Shown here piece by piece: positions 1 to 7,222 of a stretch of 23,683 nt of DNA. This stretch comes from Candidatus Cloacimonetes bacterium 4572_55. Its GTDB lineage: Bacteria; 4572-55. Position 1 is the stretch's first letter. The number at the start of each line of letters is the position of its first letter. A program made the position numbers and the translations under genes. Location of the stretch: contig NBMB01000073.1 of assembly GCA_002084765.1 (NCBI GenBank), positions 1 to 23,683 on the forward strand, given 5' to 3'. The notes under the pieces are model-generated. The model worked only from the letters and a program-made list of their open reading frames with translations, did no database searches and had not been told where the DNA came from.

Positions 1-3
1 ATG

Positions 4-44
4 AAATCCCTGTGCGCGTAATTTACGTGTATGGGGATTTTTTT
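4..44 (+). terminator. Putative intrinsic terminator of an upstream gene
   Basis: A 7-bp outer stem (AAATCCC at 4-10 with GGGATTT at 34-40) encloses an inner CGTAA/TTACG pairing and runs directly into a T-tract (38-44). It would end a gene lying left of the window. The outer stem is interrupted by a poorly paired middle section, so the call is moderate. Confidence 0.4.
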
Positions 45-98
45 GTCTATAATCGGGAAAAATGGTGACGTTGTAAATTCTGAAAGGAGGTGATGACC

Positions 99-125
99 AT
101 GCGCAGATTTTCGCGCTATCCATAG
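99..125 (+). CDS. Micro-ORF / leader peptide MRRFSRYP
   Basis: Eight codons, MRRFSRYP, then TAG. The ribosome site AAAGGAGGTGAT (83-94) matches almost the whole anti-Shine-Dalgarno end of 16S rRNA, far stronger than sites of the large genes here. A second in-frame ATG lies six bases upstream (93), giving ATG-ACC-ATG; spacing favours 99. The ORF sits about 140 nt before the lipoprotein gene starting at 265. A second micro-ORF with the same design occurs at 21027, which is the main reason to report it. Whether it is translated, and whether it regulates the downstream gene, is inference. A chance AUG after a purine-rich stretch is the alternative. Confidence 0.45.
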   Translation: MRRFSRYP

Positions 126-142
126 TGCTACAGGGACATGTT

Positions 143-247
143 ATGAGTAAGAAGAAGACTCTCTTTTTACGTGATCATTTCTTGCCTGACCTCCATTTCT
201 TATCTGTATGCTTATGCAAGAAAGATGGGTGTGTGGGCGTTATTTAA
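143..247 (+). CDS. Small ORF of 34 codons in the leader of the PD40 gene
   Basis: ATG at 143 follows a weak AGGGA at about 133-137 and reads 34 codons (MSKKKTLFL...) to TAA at 245-247, ending 17 nt before the ATG of the lipoprotein gene. It has a lysine-rich start and a moderately hydrophobic body but no recognisable family. It may be no more than an open stretch in a leader region. I see no homologous ORF in the matching leader near 21062. Confidence 0.2.
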   Translation: MSKKKTLFLRDHFLPDLHFLSVCLCKKDGCVGVI

Positions 248-264
248 ATAACTGGAGTTGTTTT

Positions 265-1287
265 ATGATTCATACTATACGATTACTTGGATTGTATCTT
301 ATCATTGGCTCTGTTTTATGCTCATGCTCGGAAAGCCCGACGGAAAACGGCGGCGGCGGTCCGGAACCGGAGCAGCCATGGAGATATTTTTCTTATCTTG
401 CCTGGCATCCCGGGGGCGAATGGATTGCTGTTCAGCACAGCGACAGTCTGGATACGGATGGCGACGGGAAGAAAGATCGGTTTTTCTTTGGCATTTGGCT
501 AATCCACGCTGAAACAGCGGAAAAGCAACCTCTTCTGGAAGGTTTTACATTGCCCGCCTGGAATACGGATGGCACAAAGTTAGCTATGGTTGGGAGCACC
601 CAAATTTTTACAATTGGTGTTAATAATTTGGAACCGGCCCAAATTGATTCAAGCAGTTTGTTGCAATTGACGTTTGAAGGGCGCAATTTTTTTCCCGCTT
701 GGAGTCCGGATGGGCAGTGGATTGTCTATGATTCAAATGTGAACGACCCAAGTGGAGCGAATGTGCTTTGGAAAATGTACCAAGATGGTAGCCAAAAAAC
801 GGATATTAGCCAACATGGAGTCGGAGAGTGGCGCATGCCCGACTGGTCGCCGGATGGAAATTCCATTGTGCATCAAAATTATCACACTTATGCCGGAGGC
901 GATATTGCTATTATTGACTCTGATGGTCAAAATCTTCACTTATTGACCAATGATGTAAAATTTGATTTATACCCTCGCTATTCACCAAACGGATATCAGG
1001 TCGCTTTTTATTCTCAATCGGCTGGCCACCCGGGCACTATCTGGGTTATGAATGTGGATGGGTCAAATTTGCATCAAATTTCGCCGGAAGGCATTTATGA
1101 ATTTGACTGGAGCCCGGACGGTCAGCAGTTTATTTTTTCGTATGTAAATCATCAAGATTTGAATGACCCTGGCAATGGTCAACTGTGGCTGATCAATGCG
1201 GATGGTAGCGGACTGCGGCAACTGACAAATTTTGAGTACTCCGGCTCTCTTGTGGAGGTTAAGACCGCCGTTTTTCAATCATTTTAG
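265..1287 (+). CDS. PD40/TolB-like beta-propeller lipoprotein
   Basis: A 340-residue exported protein. The start at 265 is chosen because GGAG lies 8 nt upstream and the protein then begins with a clean lipoprotein signal (MIHTIRLLG..., lipobox LCSC, then a Gly-rich linker). An ATG at 208 would put 19 hydrophilic residues before the signal and has no good ribosome site. The body carries six PD40/WD40-like repeats of the TolB/DPP-IV type: AWHPGGEW, PAWNTDG, PAWSPDGQW, PDWSPDGNS, PRYSPNG and FDWSPDGQQ. These predict a six-bladed beta-propeller, usually a protein- or ligand-binding scaffold. It lacks the YPNPF sorting domain seen in its neighbours, so it is probably held by its lipid. No catalytic residues are evident and its binding partner is unknown. 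Confidence 0.8.
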   Translation: MIHTIRLLGLYLIIGSVLCSCSESPTENGGGGPEPEQPWRYFSYLAWHPGGEWIAVQHSDSLDTDGDGKKDRFFFGIWLIHAETAEKQPLLEGFTLPAWNTDGTKLAMVGSTQIFTIGVNNLEPAQIDSSSLLQLTFEGRNFFPAWSPDGQWIVYDSNVNDPSGANVLWKMYQDGSQKTDISQHGVGEWRMPDWSPDGNSIVHQNYHTYAGGDIAIIDSDGQNLHLLTNDVKFDLYPRYSPNGYQVAFYSQSAGHPGTIWVMNVDGSNLHQISPEGIYEFDWSPDGQQFIFSYVNHQDLNDPGNGQLWLINADGSGLRQLTNFEYSGSLVEVKTAVFQSF

Positions 1288-1464
1288 TGTTTCATTGATT
1301 GCTGAGTCCCCTCTAAAAACTAAAAATTTGGGTGATTTTGCTAAATTTACGTGTCGTAAGTTCAACAATATCAACAAACGTTTTCAGTAATTTTCGCAAA
1401 AAGACCCTTTTTAAAGTGGACTCATTGCTTATATCTTAATTAATATCTGAAAAGGAGAGTAAAA

Positions 1465-1647
1465 ATGAGCTATAAAAATATATTGATAATATGTTTCTTA
1501 ATGTGGGTCTGTTGTGTTTCGCCTGTGACGGCGCAAGACAGCCCGTCCATTGATCCGGAACGGGAGGTGATTGTTATGTTTCAACCGGGACAGGTTACGC
1601 CGCCTGTTTCCCGGGTCAGCGGTCAGACCGATGAGTTTTCCCAATGA
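1465..1647 (+). pseudogene. N-terminal fragment of an exported protein, fused out of frame to a T9SS-type tail
   Basis: Sixty codons with a good ribosome site (AAAGGAGAG) and a classic signal peptide (MSYKNILIICFLMWVCC..., cleavage near TAQ-DS), then EREVIVMFQPGQVTPP, which resembles the start of the pro-region of secreted subtilisin-like peptidases in this clade (family recall only, low certainty). The frame stops at 1645-1647, exactly where the sequence switches to a copy of the 3' part of the gene at 2127. TTTTCCC is shared at both junctions (1637-1643 and about 3092-3098). The stop and the next possible start overlap as ATGA. I read it as the 5' remnant of a gene whose body was lost by deletion or recombination. 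Confidence 0.65.
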
Positions 1648-1661
1648 CCAATTATGGTGAG

Positions 1662-1762
1662 CAGGGTCAATCCCGTCATGTTGTTGACTTAGATAACAAC
1701 GGCTATGACGACGTCATAACCCTTCGCTATCACTGGCTGGAGTTGCCGGCAAATATGACCAT
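1662..1762 (+). repeat. 101-nt exact direct repeat, copy 1
   Basis: Positions 1662-1762 are identical base for base to 3117-3217, whereas flanking homologous sequence (1763-2100 against 3218-3555) differs at many synonymous and some non-synonymous sites. The identical run therefore looks like a recent gene-conversion or recombination tract between the two paralogous tails. Confidence 0.85.
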
Positions 1763-2017
1763 CCTTTTCAATGACGGCAGCGGCAATTTTGTCGAGGAGC
1801 CGCTGGCTATCGAAGCGCCGGTGCTCGCGGGACAAACTGAATTTGTTATATCCAATTATCCCAATCCCTTCTCTCGACAAACAACCATTTATTTTGAAAT
1901 CCCGCTCAGGGGTCAGGTCGAGCTATCGATCTACGATCTGGCCGGGCGGTATGTAACCACACTTTTACACACCGAAATGAAAGGAGGTGCTCATGAAATA
2001 ACCTGGAACGGGCGAGA

Positions 2018-2086
2018 TGCGTCATTTGATCGGTTATGCAGCCCCGGCGTCTACCTGCTCCACCTCCAAACCGATCAAATGACGCA
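2018..2086. repeat. 18-bp perfect inverted repeat with 33-nt spacer inside a coding domain
   Basis: Arms 2018-2035 and 2069-2086 are exact reverse complements (TGCGTCATTTGATCGGTT and its complement). The paralogous domain at about 3473-3545 has neither the GTCATTT arm nor the CCGATCAAATGACGC arm, so the symmetry arose in this copy. It may be a templated (strand-switch) mutation. It is not followed by a T-tract and lies inside an open frame, so it is not called a terminator. Confidence 0.7.
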
Positions 2087-2126
2087 AACAGGCAAAATCA
2101 CATTGCTCAAATAAAGGAGATCCGCC

Positions 2127-3566
2127 ATGAAAAGCATAACTATCGCTTTGATAATCATCCTGCTAAGTCCGCTAACCCTGCTGGCTGCCGACTACAATGT
2201 ACCGATTAAAGCCAGGTCTGTTTATGCCGATGATTTCGATTTGGACGGGGATAACGATATTGCAGTGGGTCATAAAACTGGTTGGGGATATACAAATCCC
2301 ACATTATCCATATTAGAAAACAATGAGTTCGGATACTTTACCCTGGTTGAAACGATGACGTTTTGTGGATATCAGAAGAATATTTTCACTGCAAAAATCA
2401 ATGATGATGATTACCCGGATATCGTCGCTTTCCGATCGGATCATTCCTCAGGTGAAGCCGACAGGTACATTCGTGTTTATTTCAATGAAGCTGGTCAATT
2501 TAACAATTTTGTAGATTACCCCTTAAACAATGGGCAAATTTTTTCCGATATTAATTTCGGTGATTTTGATAACGATCAGGACATTGATATTGTCGTTGTT
2601 TCCAATCAATTTCAGTTTTGGGGCGTACTCTACAACGACGGCTTTGGCCAGTTCTCCGAACCGTACTATTTCGATCTGGATTTTCCTCCAGGATGGATAG
2701 CTTGTGCGGACATAAATAATAATGGCAACGATGATATTCTGATTGCCGGTCAGCAGATTTTAATGTATTCATATCCCTTTAATTCACCGCCTCTTGTGAT
2801 CGAGGATGACTTTTATCACGGCTATATCGTCACAACGGATTTAGATAATGATAATGATATTGACATCATTGCTAGTACTTATTTATTCATAGGAATCACG
2901 GTTATTCATTTTTATGAAAATTTAGGAAATAGTACCTTTCAGCAACATGAAGCAATTTATGACTACTATGTCGGCACTGAACTCCCCGGGTATCTCAATG
3001 GAGATGATCTGATTGATTATATTTGCGGATCGCCCGCTGGTTTTTATGCATTCTATAATCAAGGTAACATGTCATTCACGGACCCAATATTTTTCCCGAT
3101 GACCAGTTATGGTGAACAGGGTCAATCCCGTCATGTTGTTGACTTAGATAACAACGGCTATGACGACGTCATAACCCTTCGCTATCACTGGCTGGAGTTG
3201 CCGGCAAATATGACCATTCTCTTCAACGACGGCAGCGGCAATTTTGTCGAGGAACCGGTGGCCATCGAAGCACCAACGCTCGCCGGAGAAACCGACTTTG
3301 TATTATCCAATTATCCCAACCCGTTCTCTCAGCAAACAACTATCCATTTTGAAATCCCGCTCAGCGGCCTGGTCGAGCTATCGATCTACGATCCGGGCGG
3401 GCGTTATGTGACCACCATTTTAAACACCGAACTGGAAAGAGGCGCGCATGAGCTAACCTGGAATGGGCGAGATGCCCGGGATCGGTTATGCAGCCCCGGC
3501 GTCTACTTGTTGCAAGTAAAGTGGCAAGGACAAAGGCTGTTGAACCATAAACTCATTCGATTTTAA
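2127..3566 (+). CDS. Secreted FG-GAP/VCBS-repeat protein with T9SS-type C-terminal domain
   Basis: A complete 479-residue protein with ribosome site AAAGGAG at 2114-2120. The signal peptide is MKSITIALIIILLSP..., cleaved near LAA-DY. The body is seven FG-GAP/VCBS-like blades with Asp/Asn-rich calcium loops: DFDLDGDNDIAVG, INDDDYPDIV, DFDNDQDIDIVVV, DINNNGNDDILIAG, DLDNDNDIDIIAS, LNGDDLIDYICG and DLDNNGYDDVITL. This predicts an integrin-alpha-like beta-propeller. Residues from about 395 form the T9SS/FlgD-like sorting domain (SNYPNPFS, IYDPGGRYVTTI, GAHELTWNGRD, SPGVYLLQV). The protein is therefore expected to cross the outer membrane and be displayed or released, probably for adhesion or polymer binding. 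The function is inferred from fold only. Its 3' third is duplicated upstream at 1644-2114. Confidence 0.85.
   Translation: MKSITIALIIILLSPLTLLAADYNVPIKARSVYADDFDLDGDNDIAVGHKTGWGYTNPTLSILENNEFGYFTLVETMTFCGYQKNIFTAKINDDDYPDIVAFRSDHSSGEADRYIRVYFNEAGQFNNFVDYPLNNGQIFSDINFGDFDNDQDIDIVVVSNQFQFWGVLYNDGFGQFSEPYYFDLDFPPGWIACADINNNGNDDILIAGQQILMYSYPFNSPPLVIEDDFYHGYIVTTDLDNDNDIDIIASTYLFIGITVIHFYENLGNSTFQQHEAIYDYYVGTELPGYLNGDDLIDYICGSPAGFYAFYNQGNMSFTDPIFFPMTSYGEQGQSRHVVDLDNNGYDDVITLRYHWLELPANMTILFNDGSGNFVEEPVAIEAPTLAGETDFVLSNYPNPFSQQTTIHFEIPLSGLVELSIYDPGGRYVTTILNTELERGAHELTWNGRDARDRLCSPGVYLLQVKWQGQRLLNHKLIRF
3117..3217 (+). repeat. 101-nt exact direct repeat, copy 2
   Basis: This is the partner of 1662-1762, offset 1455 nt, within the last FG-GAP blade of the intact gene. 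A deletion between the two copies would remove the whole intact paralogue, so this pair is a possible site of instability. Confidence 0.85.
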
Positions 3567-3597
3567 AACTCACATTATGCTTATGGAGGCAAGATTT

Positions 3598-4575
3598 ATG
3601 CGTTATTTTCAAATGACAACTGTTGTGTTGTTAATAAGTTGCGCCCTGGTCACCTCGGCGGCATTCGCGGATGTCACCCGTGATCAAGCGCAGGATATTG
3701 TGCTGAACCAGGCACTGACCGGTGAGATGGGCAGTGTGGATATCTATCAAAGTTACAACCCGGTCGATGCCACAGGTGTGAAAGTGGGAATAGGCTATGC
3801 CGCCCCTTTTTTTCCACAAAGCTGGGCATTTCTTGTGGACCACACCTGGTTTGCCGATTGGGAACATCCCTGCCGCTATATCTTTGTGGATGTAGATAGC
3901 GGAAATTATGAGATTATCGCCCACACTCAACCCCCTCGCTTTTGGGATCATTTTGAACAGATTGAATTGGCTGCTCGACCCGATCCAATCGAGATTTCAC
4001 CACCAGAATCCGATGAAGATCGCGATCTTCGCACTCGTGAACCCGATCCCCACCTCTATGCGATGTTGATCAATGGCGGGCGATATGGCCCGGATAATAG
4101 GGAAATTCGTTTTTGGAATCACTTGTCGGTTGTCTACTGCGCGTTAACCCAACAGTATGGCTACCTGCCGGAAAATATTTTCGTTCATTCGACAGACGGA
4201 ACCGCACTTCATAACTATGGATCTTTAGATCTGGATGGTGATGGCGTAGATGATATTGATTATGCCTCCTGGCAGTCTCACCCGGACTATCACGACATTG
4301 AAGATACCTTTGATGATTTAGCGAACGAGTTAGGTTCGGATGATCAGTTATTCGTTTTTATCACGAACCATGGCGATTTTGACTCCGATGTTCAACAATC
4401 GTTTGCCAAACTATGGGTGCCGGACGGAAACGATGATCCAAATTACCTTTTATATGCGCAGGAATTAGCCGACATGGTGGAGCCTATTAATTGCGCCCAA
4501 ATAACCTTCTTTTTGTCCCCTTGTAATAGCGGCGGATTTATCCCTTTGTTAGCAGGGGACCATCTAAAAGGGTGA
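3598..4575 (+). pseudogene. C13 (legumain/caspase-like) secreted cysteine peptidase, 3'-truncated
   Basis: A 325-codon frame. The start at 3598 is set by GGAGG 8 nt upstream and gives a signal peptide ending near SAAFA-DV; an earlier ATG at 3577 only adds MLMEARF. An N-terminal region (about 25-150) precedes the peptidase domain. In that domain YAMLINGGRYGPDNREIRFW is the first strand and loop, VFITNHGD carries the presumed catalytic His (residue 258), and FFLSPCNSGGF the presumed Cys (residue 309), as in caspase-fold C13 enzymes. The frame stops 16 residues after the Cys, where family members normally continue with the rest of the fold and often a sorting domain, and the next DNA encodes an unrelated receiver domain. 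I infer truncation by deletion or misassembly near 4550-4572. The His-Cys pair survives, but the fold is probably incomplete. Confidence 0.7.
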
Positions 4576-4802
4576 CTACCGAAACCATTGTGCTGGATTT
4601 AATGATGCCGGAGATTACGGGCTATCAAGTTTGCCGTTTGATCAAAAACGACGCCTATTTCAGCCATGTGCCGATTATCATCTTAACCGCGTTGGATGGC
4701 GATAGAGAACGACAGCGCGGTTTGCTCACCGGTGGAGACTATTTTTTTACCAAACCGATCCAATTCAAGCCGTTCCAAGAGCTGGTCGCCCAATGTAAAT
4801 GA
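4572..4802 (+). pseudogene. Response-regulator receiver-domain remnant
   Basis: From a possible GTG at 4572 this frame encodes the C-terminal two-thirds of a CheY-like receiver domain. IVLDLMMPEITGYQVCRLIK contains the phospho-acceptor Asp, IIILTALD the switch Thr, and YFFTKPIQFKPFQELV the conserved Lys-Pro. The first strand and helix, with the acidic metal-binding pair, are missing because the upstream DNA is the truncated C13 gene. The frame ends at TGA 4800-4802. The downstream GAF-GGDEF frame lies one register away, so this is probably the front of a former REC-GAF-GGDEF protein that lost both its N-terminus and the REC-GAF linker. It is unlikely to fold alone. Confidence 0.7.
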
Positions 4803-5508
4803 TCAAAATCGATCAATCCCAGATGGGGAGTTCGCCGAAGAATCGGATGAAAAGCTGAAGTTAATCGGCGTGTTCCATGTGGAAAGCAAAAAGCCCAACG
4901 AATTTGATGAGCATGACGCTGAGATACTGCAAGCGCTGGCTGATCAAGCCGCTTTGGCTCTGGAGAACAGCTATCTGGTCGAGCAGTTAAGAGAAATGGC
5001 GATTACCGACGAGTTGACCTCTATATATAACCGTCGCTATTTCAAGAGATCTCTGCTGGTAGAGATACAAAAATTGAAACGATACCGTCAATCGCTCTCG
5101 CTGCTCTATTTTGATATTGACAACTTCAAATCGTACAACACATCCTATCTTCACGAAATGGGCGATGAACTTTTGAAAAATCTGGCGCAAAAACTAAAGG
5201 AGGCAATCCGGCAAGTGGATATTCCCGCACGAGTTGGCGGGGAAGAATTTGTGGCTCTTCTGCCGCAGACAAATCAAAAAAACGCGCTAATTAGCGGCGA
5301 GCGGTTTCGAAAAACTATCGAAGAAATGCCTCCTCTCAGACCCGGATATCGGCAAGTCACTGTCAGCGTCGGAGTGACAACCTATACAGCGGATATCACG
5401 CCGAGAGAGTTTGTCGCACGAGCCGACGCGGCGATGTTCCACGCCAAAAATCATGGCAAAAATCAGGTCGTAGTTTGGAACCCATCGATCCCTATCCGGC
5501 AGAAATAA
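4696..5508 (+). CDS. Diguanylate cyclase (GGDEF) with partial GAF domain; N-terminus damaged
   Basis: The frame is open from 4696, but meaningful homology starts near 4860: LIGVFHVESKKPNEFDEHD...ILQALADQAALALEN is the last third of a GAF domain. A signalling-type coiled linker and a complete GGDEF domain follow (TDELTSIYNRRYF, LLYFDIDNFKSYN, GGEEF at 5236-5250). The metal-binding Asp (FDIDNF), the guanine-contacting Asn and Asp (N-x8-D in YNTSYLHEMGD), the GGEEF active site and an RxxD product-inhibition site (RQVD, five residues before GGEEF) are all present, so the catalytic domain should make c-di-GMP from two GTP. Residues before about 4800 overlap the receiver remnant in another frame and are spurious. 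ATG at 4996 would give a bare GGDEF domain, but without a clear ribosome site. The stop is 10 nt from the next gene. Confidence 0.7.
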   Translation: MAIENDSAVCSPVETIFLPNRSNSSRSKSWSPNVNDQNRSIPDGEFAEESDEKLKLIGVFHVESKKPNEFDEHDAEILQALADQAALALENSYLVEQLREMAITDELTSIYNRRYFKRSLLVEIQKLKRYRQSLSLLYFDIDNFKSYNTSYLHEMGDELLKNLAQKLKEAIRQVDIPARVGGEEFVALLPQTNQKNALISGERFRKTIEEMPPLRPGYRQVTVSVGVTTYTADITPREFVARADAAMFHAKNHGKNQVVVWNPSIPIRQK

Positions 5509-5518
5509 CCGAAAAAAT

Positions 5519-7222
5519 ATGCTCGCATTGATTTTTTTTCTCCTGATGCCCACAGCCAGCGGCATGGATAGCTGCATGACAAACAATTGGATCAGCAAAT
5601 GGGAGATCAAAGGCAACGCGTTTCTCCCTGTCGAACAGATCGAATCCTGCCTAAATTTGCCTAAATCTATCTTGATTGGAGATACAGCAGTCAACTCCGA
5701 CTCTATATCAGCGGGCCTGGGAAATTTGAGCCGGCTCTATCTCCAGTATGGATTCCTCGCTACGTATGATCTCAAAAAAATCCGTCAGCCAGATAATCAG
5801 ATCAAAGCGGTTCTTCATATCCGAGAAGGAAAAAGACTGCAGGTAGACAACGTTCAGTTCGTCGGTAATCAATTCTTCGATCATAACGCGCTTCTGCGCG
5901 GGATCGATTTTCGACCCAACCATACGATCTCAACGGAAAAAATGGATCGCTATCTCCTATCCGCGCTGGATCTTTATGCAAACTCCGGATTTCCGTTTGT
6001 AGAAATCTCGCCCTCGATCAATCTTGTCGATTCAGGTCGCCTTATTTTGATAATGAAAATCGTCGAGAATGGGCGATATATCGTAACCGACGTCCAACCC
6101 CTTAAGGAAATGGACGTGAATCCAGAAACGATTCGGCGGCAAACAGGCATATCGTTGGGCAGACCGTTTCGGGAGAAAGAGCTTAGGGAAGGAGAACGTC
6201 GGCTGCTGAACCTCCCCTTTATCAACTCCGTGGAAGGCGTGGACCTGCTCGTGACAGGCGAGGATAGTCTGACGATCCTGATCGATCTGGAAGAGGGAAA
6301 AGCCAACCGCGGCGAGGGTATTATCGGTTACATTCCTCGGCGAGGGGAAAGCGACGGGTATTTCAATGGGTATCTCAAGCTAAAATTTGACAACCTTTTC
6401 GGATCGGCAAGACGTTTTTTTATCCATTGGAGCAAGCCGAAAAAAAAACAAGAGGATTTCGAAGTGTCTTATTTCGAGCCCTGGTTGCTCTGGCTCCCTA
6501 TCTCCGGAGAAATTTCTTTTTTCCGATCCATCAAGGACACGATCTACACCCGGACCGGCGGCAAACTCCGGTTCGAGGCGAGCGTGCGTCATAATCTCAC
6601 CGCGTTTATCTCTGGCAGCGCGTCTATAGGACGTACCGAACAGCAAGGTTACGCGCTCAACGACAAAAGCTATGGGCTGGAATGGGGGGTGCGGCTGGAC
6701 ACGAGAGACTACCCGATCAATCCTGGGTATGGAATCGATTATGAGATCAATTGGGGACTGGGTCGGCGAGTCCTTTCCAGCGATTCGACGGAGACGAAAA
6801 AAAAACGAGAACGGCTTATCCGTTTGAGACTGGATCATTATCTCCCGATCTCCTCTCGATGGGTTTGGTTTGCCGGATTGACTGCGCATGTATATCAAGA
6901 TCAGGAGGATATCCCCTATTTCGATCAATTTCCTTTGGGAGGCGCGCGCAGCCTTCGCGGATATGAAGAACAGCAATTTCGAGGCGAACGGGTCGTGTGG
7001 ACAAATCAGGAAATTCGTTATCGCTTGACACAACGCTCGCGAGCTTTTATATTTCTTGATGCCGGGCAACATCAAGAAAAGTGGGAAGACCCGCTGATCG
7101 GTTATGGACTCGGCGTCCGCTTGGAGGCGAAAGTGGGCTTGATTGGCTTGGATTATGGGTTGGGGGAAGGCGATAGTTTAAATAATGGAAAGCTGCACTT
7201 CGGTTTACAAAATGATTTTTAA
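5519..7222 (+). CDS. Omp85-family outer-membrane protein (TamA/BamA-like)
   Basis: A 567-residue protein with a short signal peptide (cleavage near TASG). About three POTRA repeats follow (roughly residues 25-100, 103-180 and 180-258), each with the typical V/I-x-G-N strand, for example VQFVGNQFF, and YLQYGF- or YANSGF-type turns. Residues from about 260 form a beta-barrel rich in alternating aromatic strands. FPLGGARSLRGY is the Omp85 loop-6 motif (VRGF/LRGY), and the protein ends in Phe, as outer-membrane barrels do. Three POTRAs fit TamA better than five-POTRA BamA. The role would be insertion or assembly of outer-membrane or exported proteins. It begins 10 nt after the GGDEF gene and overlaps the prenyltransferase gene by 11 nt, so it is part of one transcript. 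No strong ribosome site is seen. Confidence 0.85.
   Translation: MLALIFFLLMPTASGMDSCMTNNWISKWEIKGNAFLPVEQIESCLNLPKSILIGDTAVNSDSISAGLGNLSRLYLQYGFLATYDLKKIRQPDNQIKAVLHIREGKRLQVDNVQFVGNQFFDHNALLRGIDFRPNHTISTEKMDRYLLSALDLYANSGFPFVEISPSINLVDSGRLILIMKIVENGRYIVTDVQPLKEMDVNPETIRRQTGISLGRPFREKELREGERRLLNLPFINSVEGVDLLVTGEDSLTILIDLEEGKANRGEGIIGYIPRRGESDGYFNGYLKLKFDNLFGSARRFFIHWSKPKKKQEDFEVSYFEPWLLWLPISGEISFFRSIKDTIYTRTGGKLRFEASVRHNLTAFISGSASIGRTEQQGYALNDKSYGLEWGVRLDTRDYPINPGYGIDYEINWGLGRRVLSSDSTETKKKRERLIRLRLDHYLPISSRWVWFAGLTAHVYQDQEDIPYFDQFPLGGARSLRGYEEQQFRGERVVWTNQEIRYRLTQRSRAFIFLDAGQHQEKWEDPLIGYGLGVRLEAKVGLIGLDYGLGEGDSLNNGKLHFGLQNDF

Larger units (their letters stand above)
1644..2114 (+). pseudogene. 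C-terminal fragment: FG-GAP repeat end plus T9SS-type sorting domain
   Basis: A 156-codon open frame that duplicates the last third of the FG-GAP protein encoded at 2127-3566. It holds one Ca-binding-type repeat (DLDNNGYDD) and then a full FlgD-like/T9SS C-terminal domain (SNYPNPFS, YDLAGRYVTTL, SPGVYLL, TGKITLLK). It has no signal peptide of its own, and its ATG is merely a Met codon inside the parent domain, so it would be exported only if joined to the signal peptide at 1465, which is in another frame. Translational coupling through the ATGA overlap is possible but would give a protein without export signal. It is best read as the 3' half of a broken chimera. It contains an 18-bp inverted repeat (2018-2086) absent from its paralogue. 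Confidence 0.7.

Noticed and set aside
48-53. TATAAT as promoter for the first micro-ORF
   Set aside because: The nearest -35-like element (TTTACG) is about 20 nt away and lies within the upstream terminator stem; too weak to list.
208-264. Earlier ATG for the PD40 lipoprotein
   Set aside because: It would place a hydrophilic stretch before the lipoprotein signal and lacks a ribosome site; ATG 265 has GGAG at 8 nt.
1432-1437. TATCTT as a -10 upstream of the gene remnant at 1465
   Set aside because: It matches the -10 of the good promoter at 20955, but the sequence 17 nt upstream (TTTTAA) is not a convincing -35.
6380-7075. Long open frame (231 codons) on the minus strand
   Set aside because: It is antisense to the Omp85 barrel, has no ribosome site or recognisable motif, and the + strand frame has clear Omp85 signatures.
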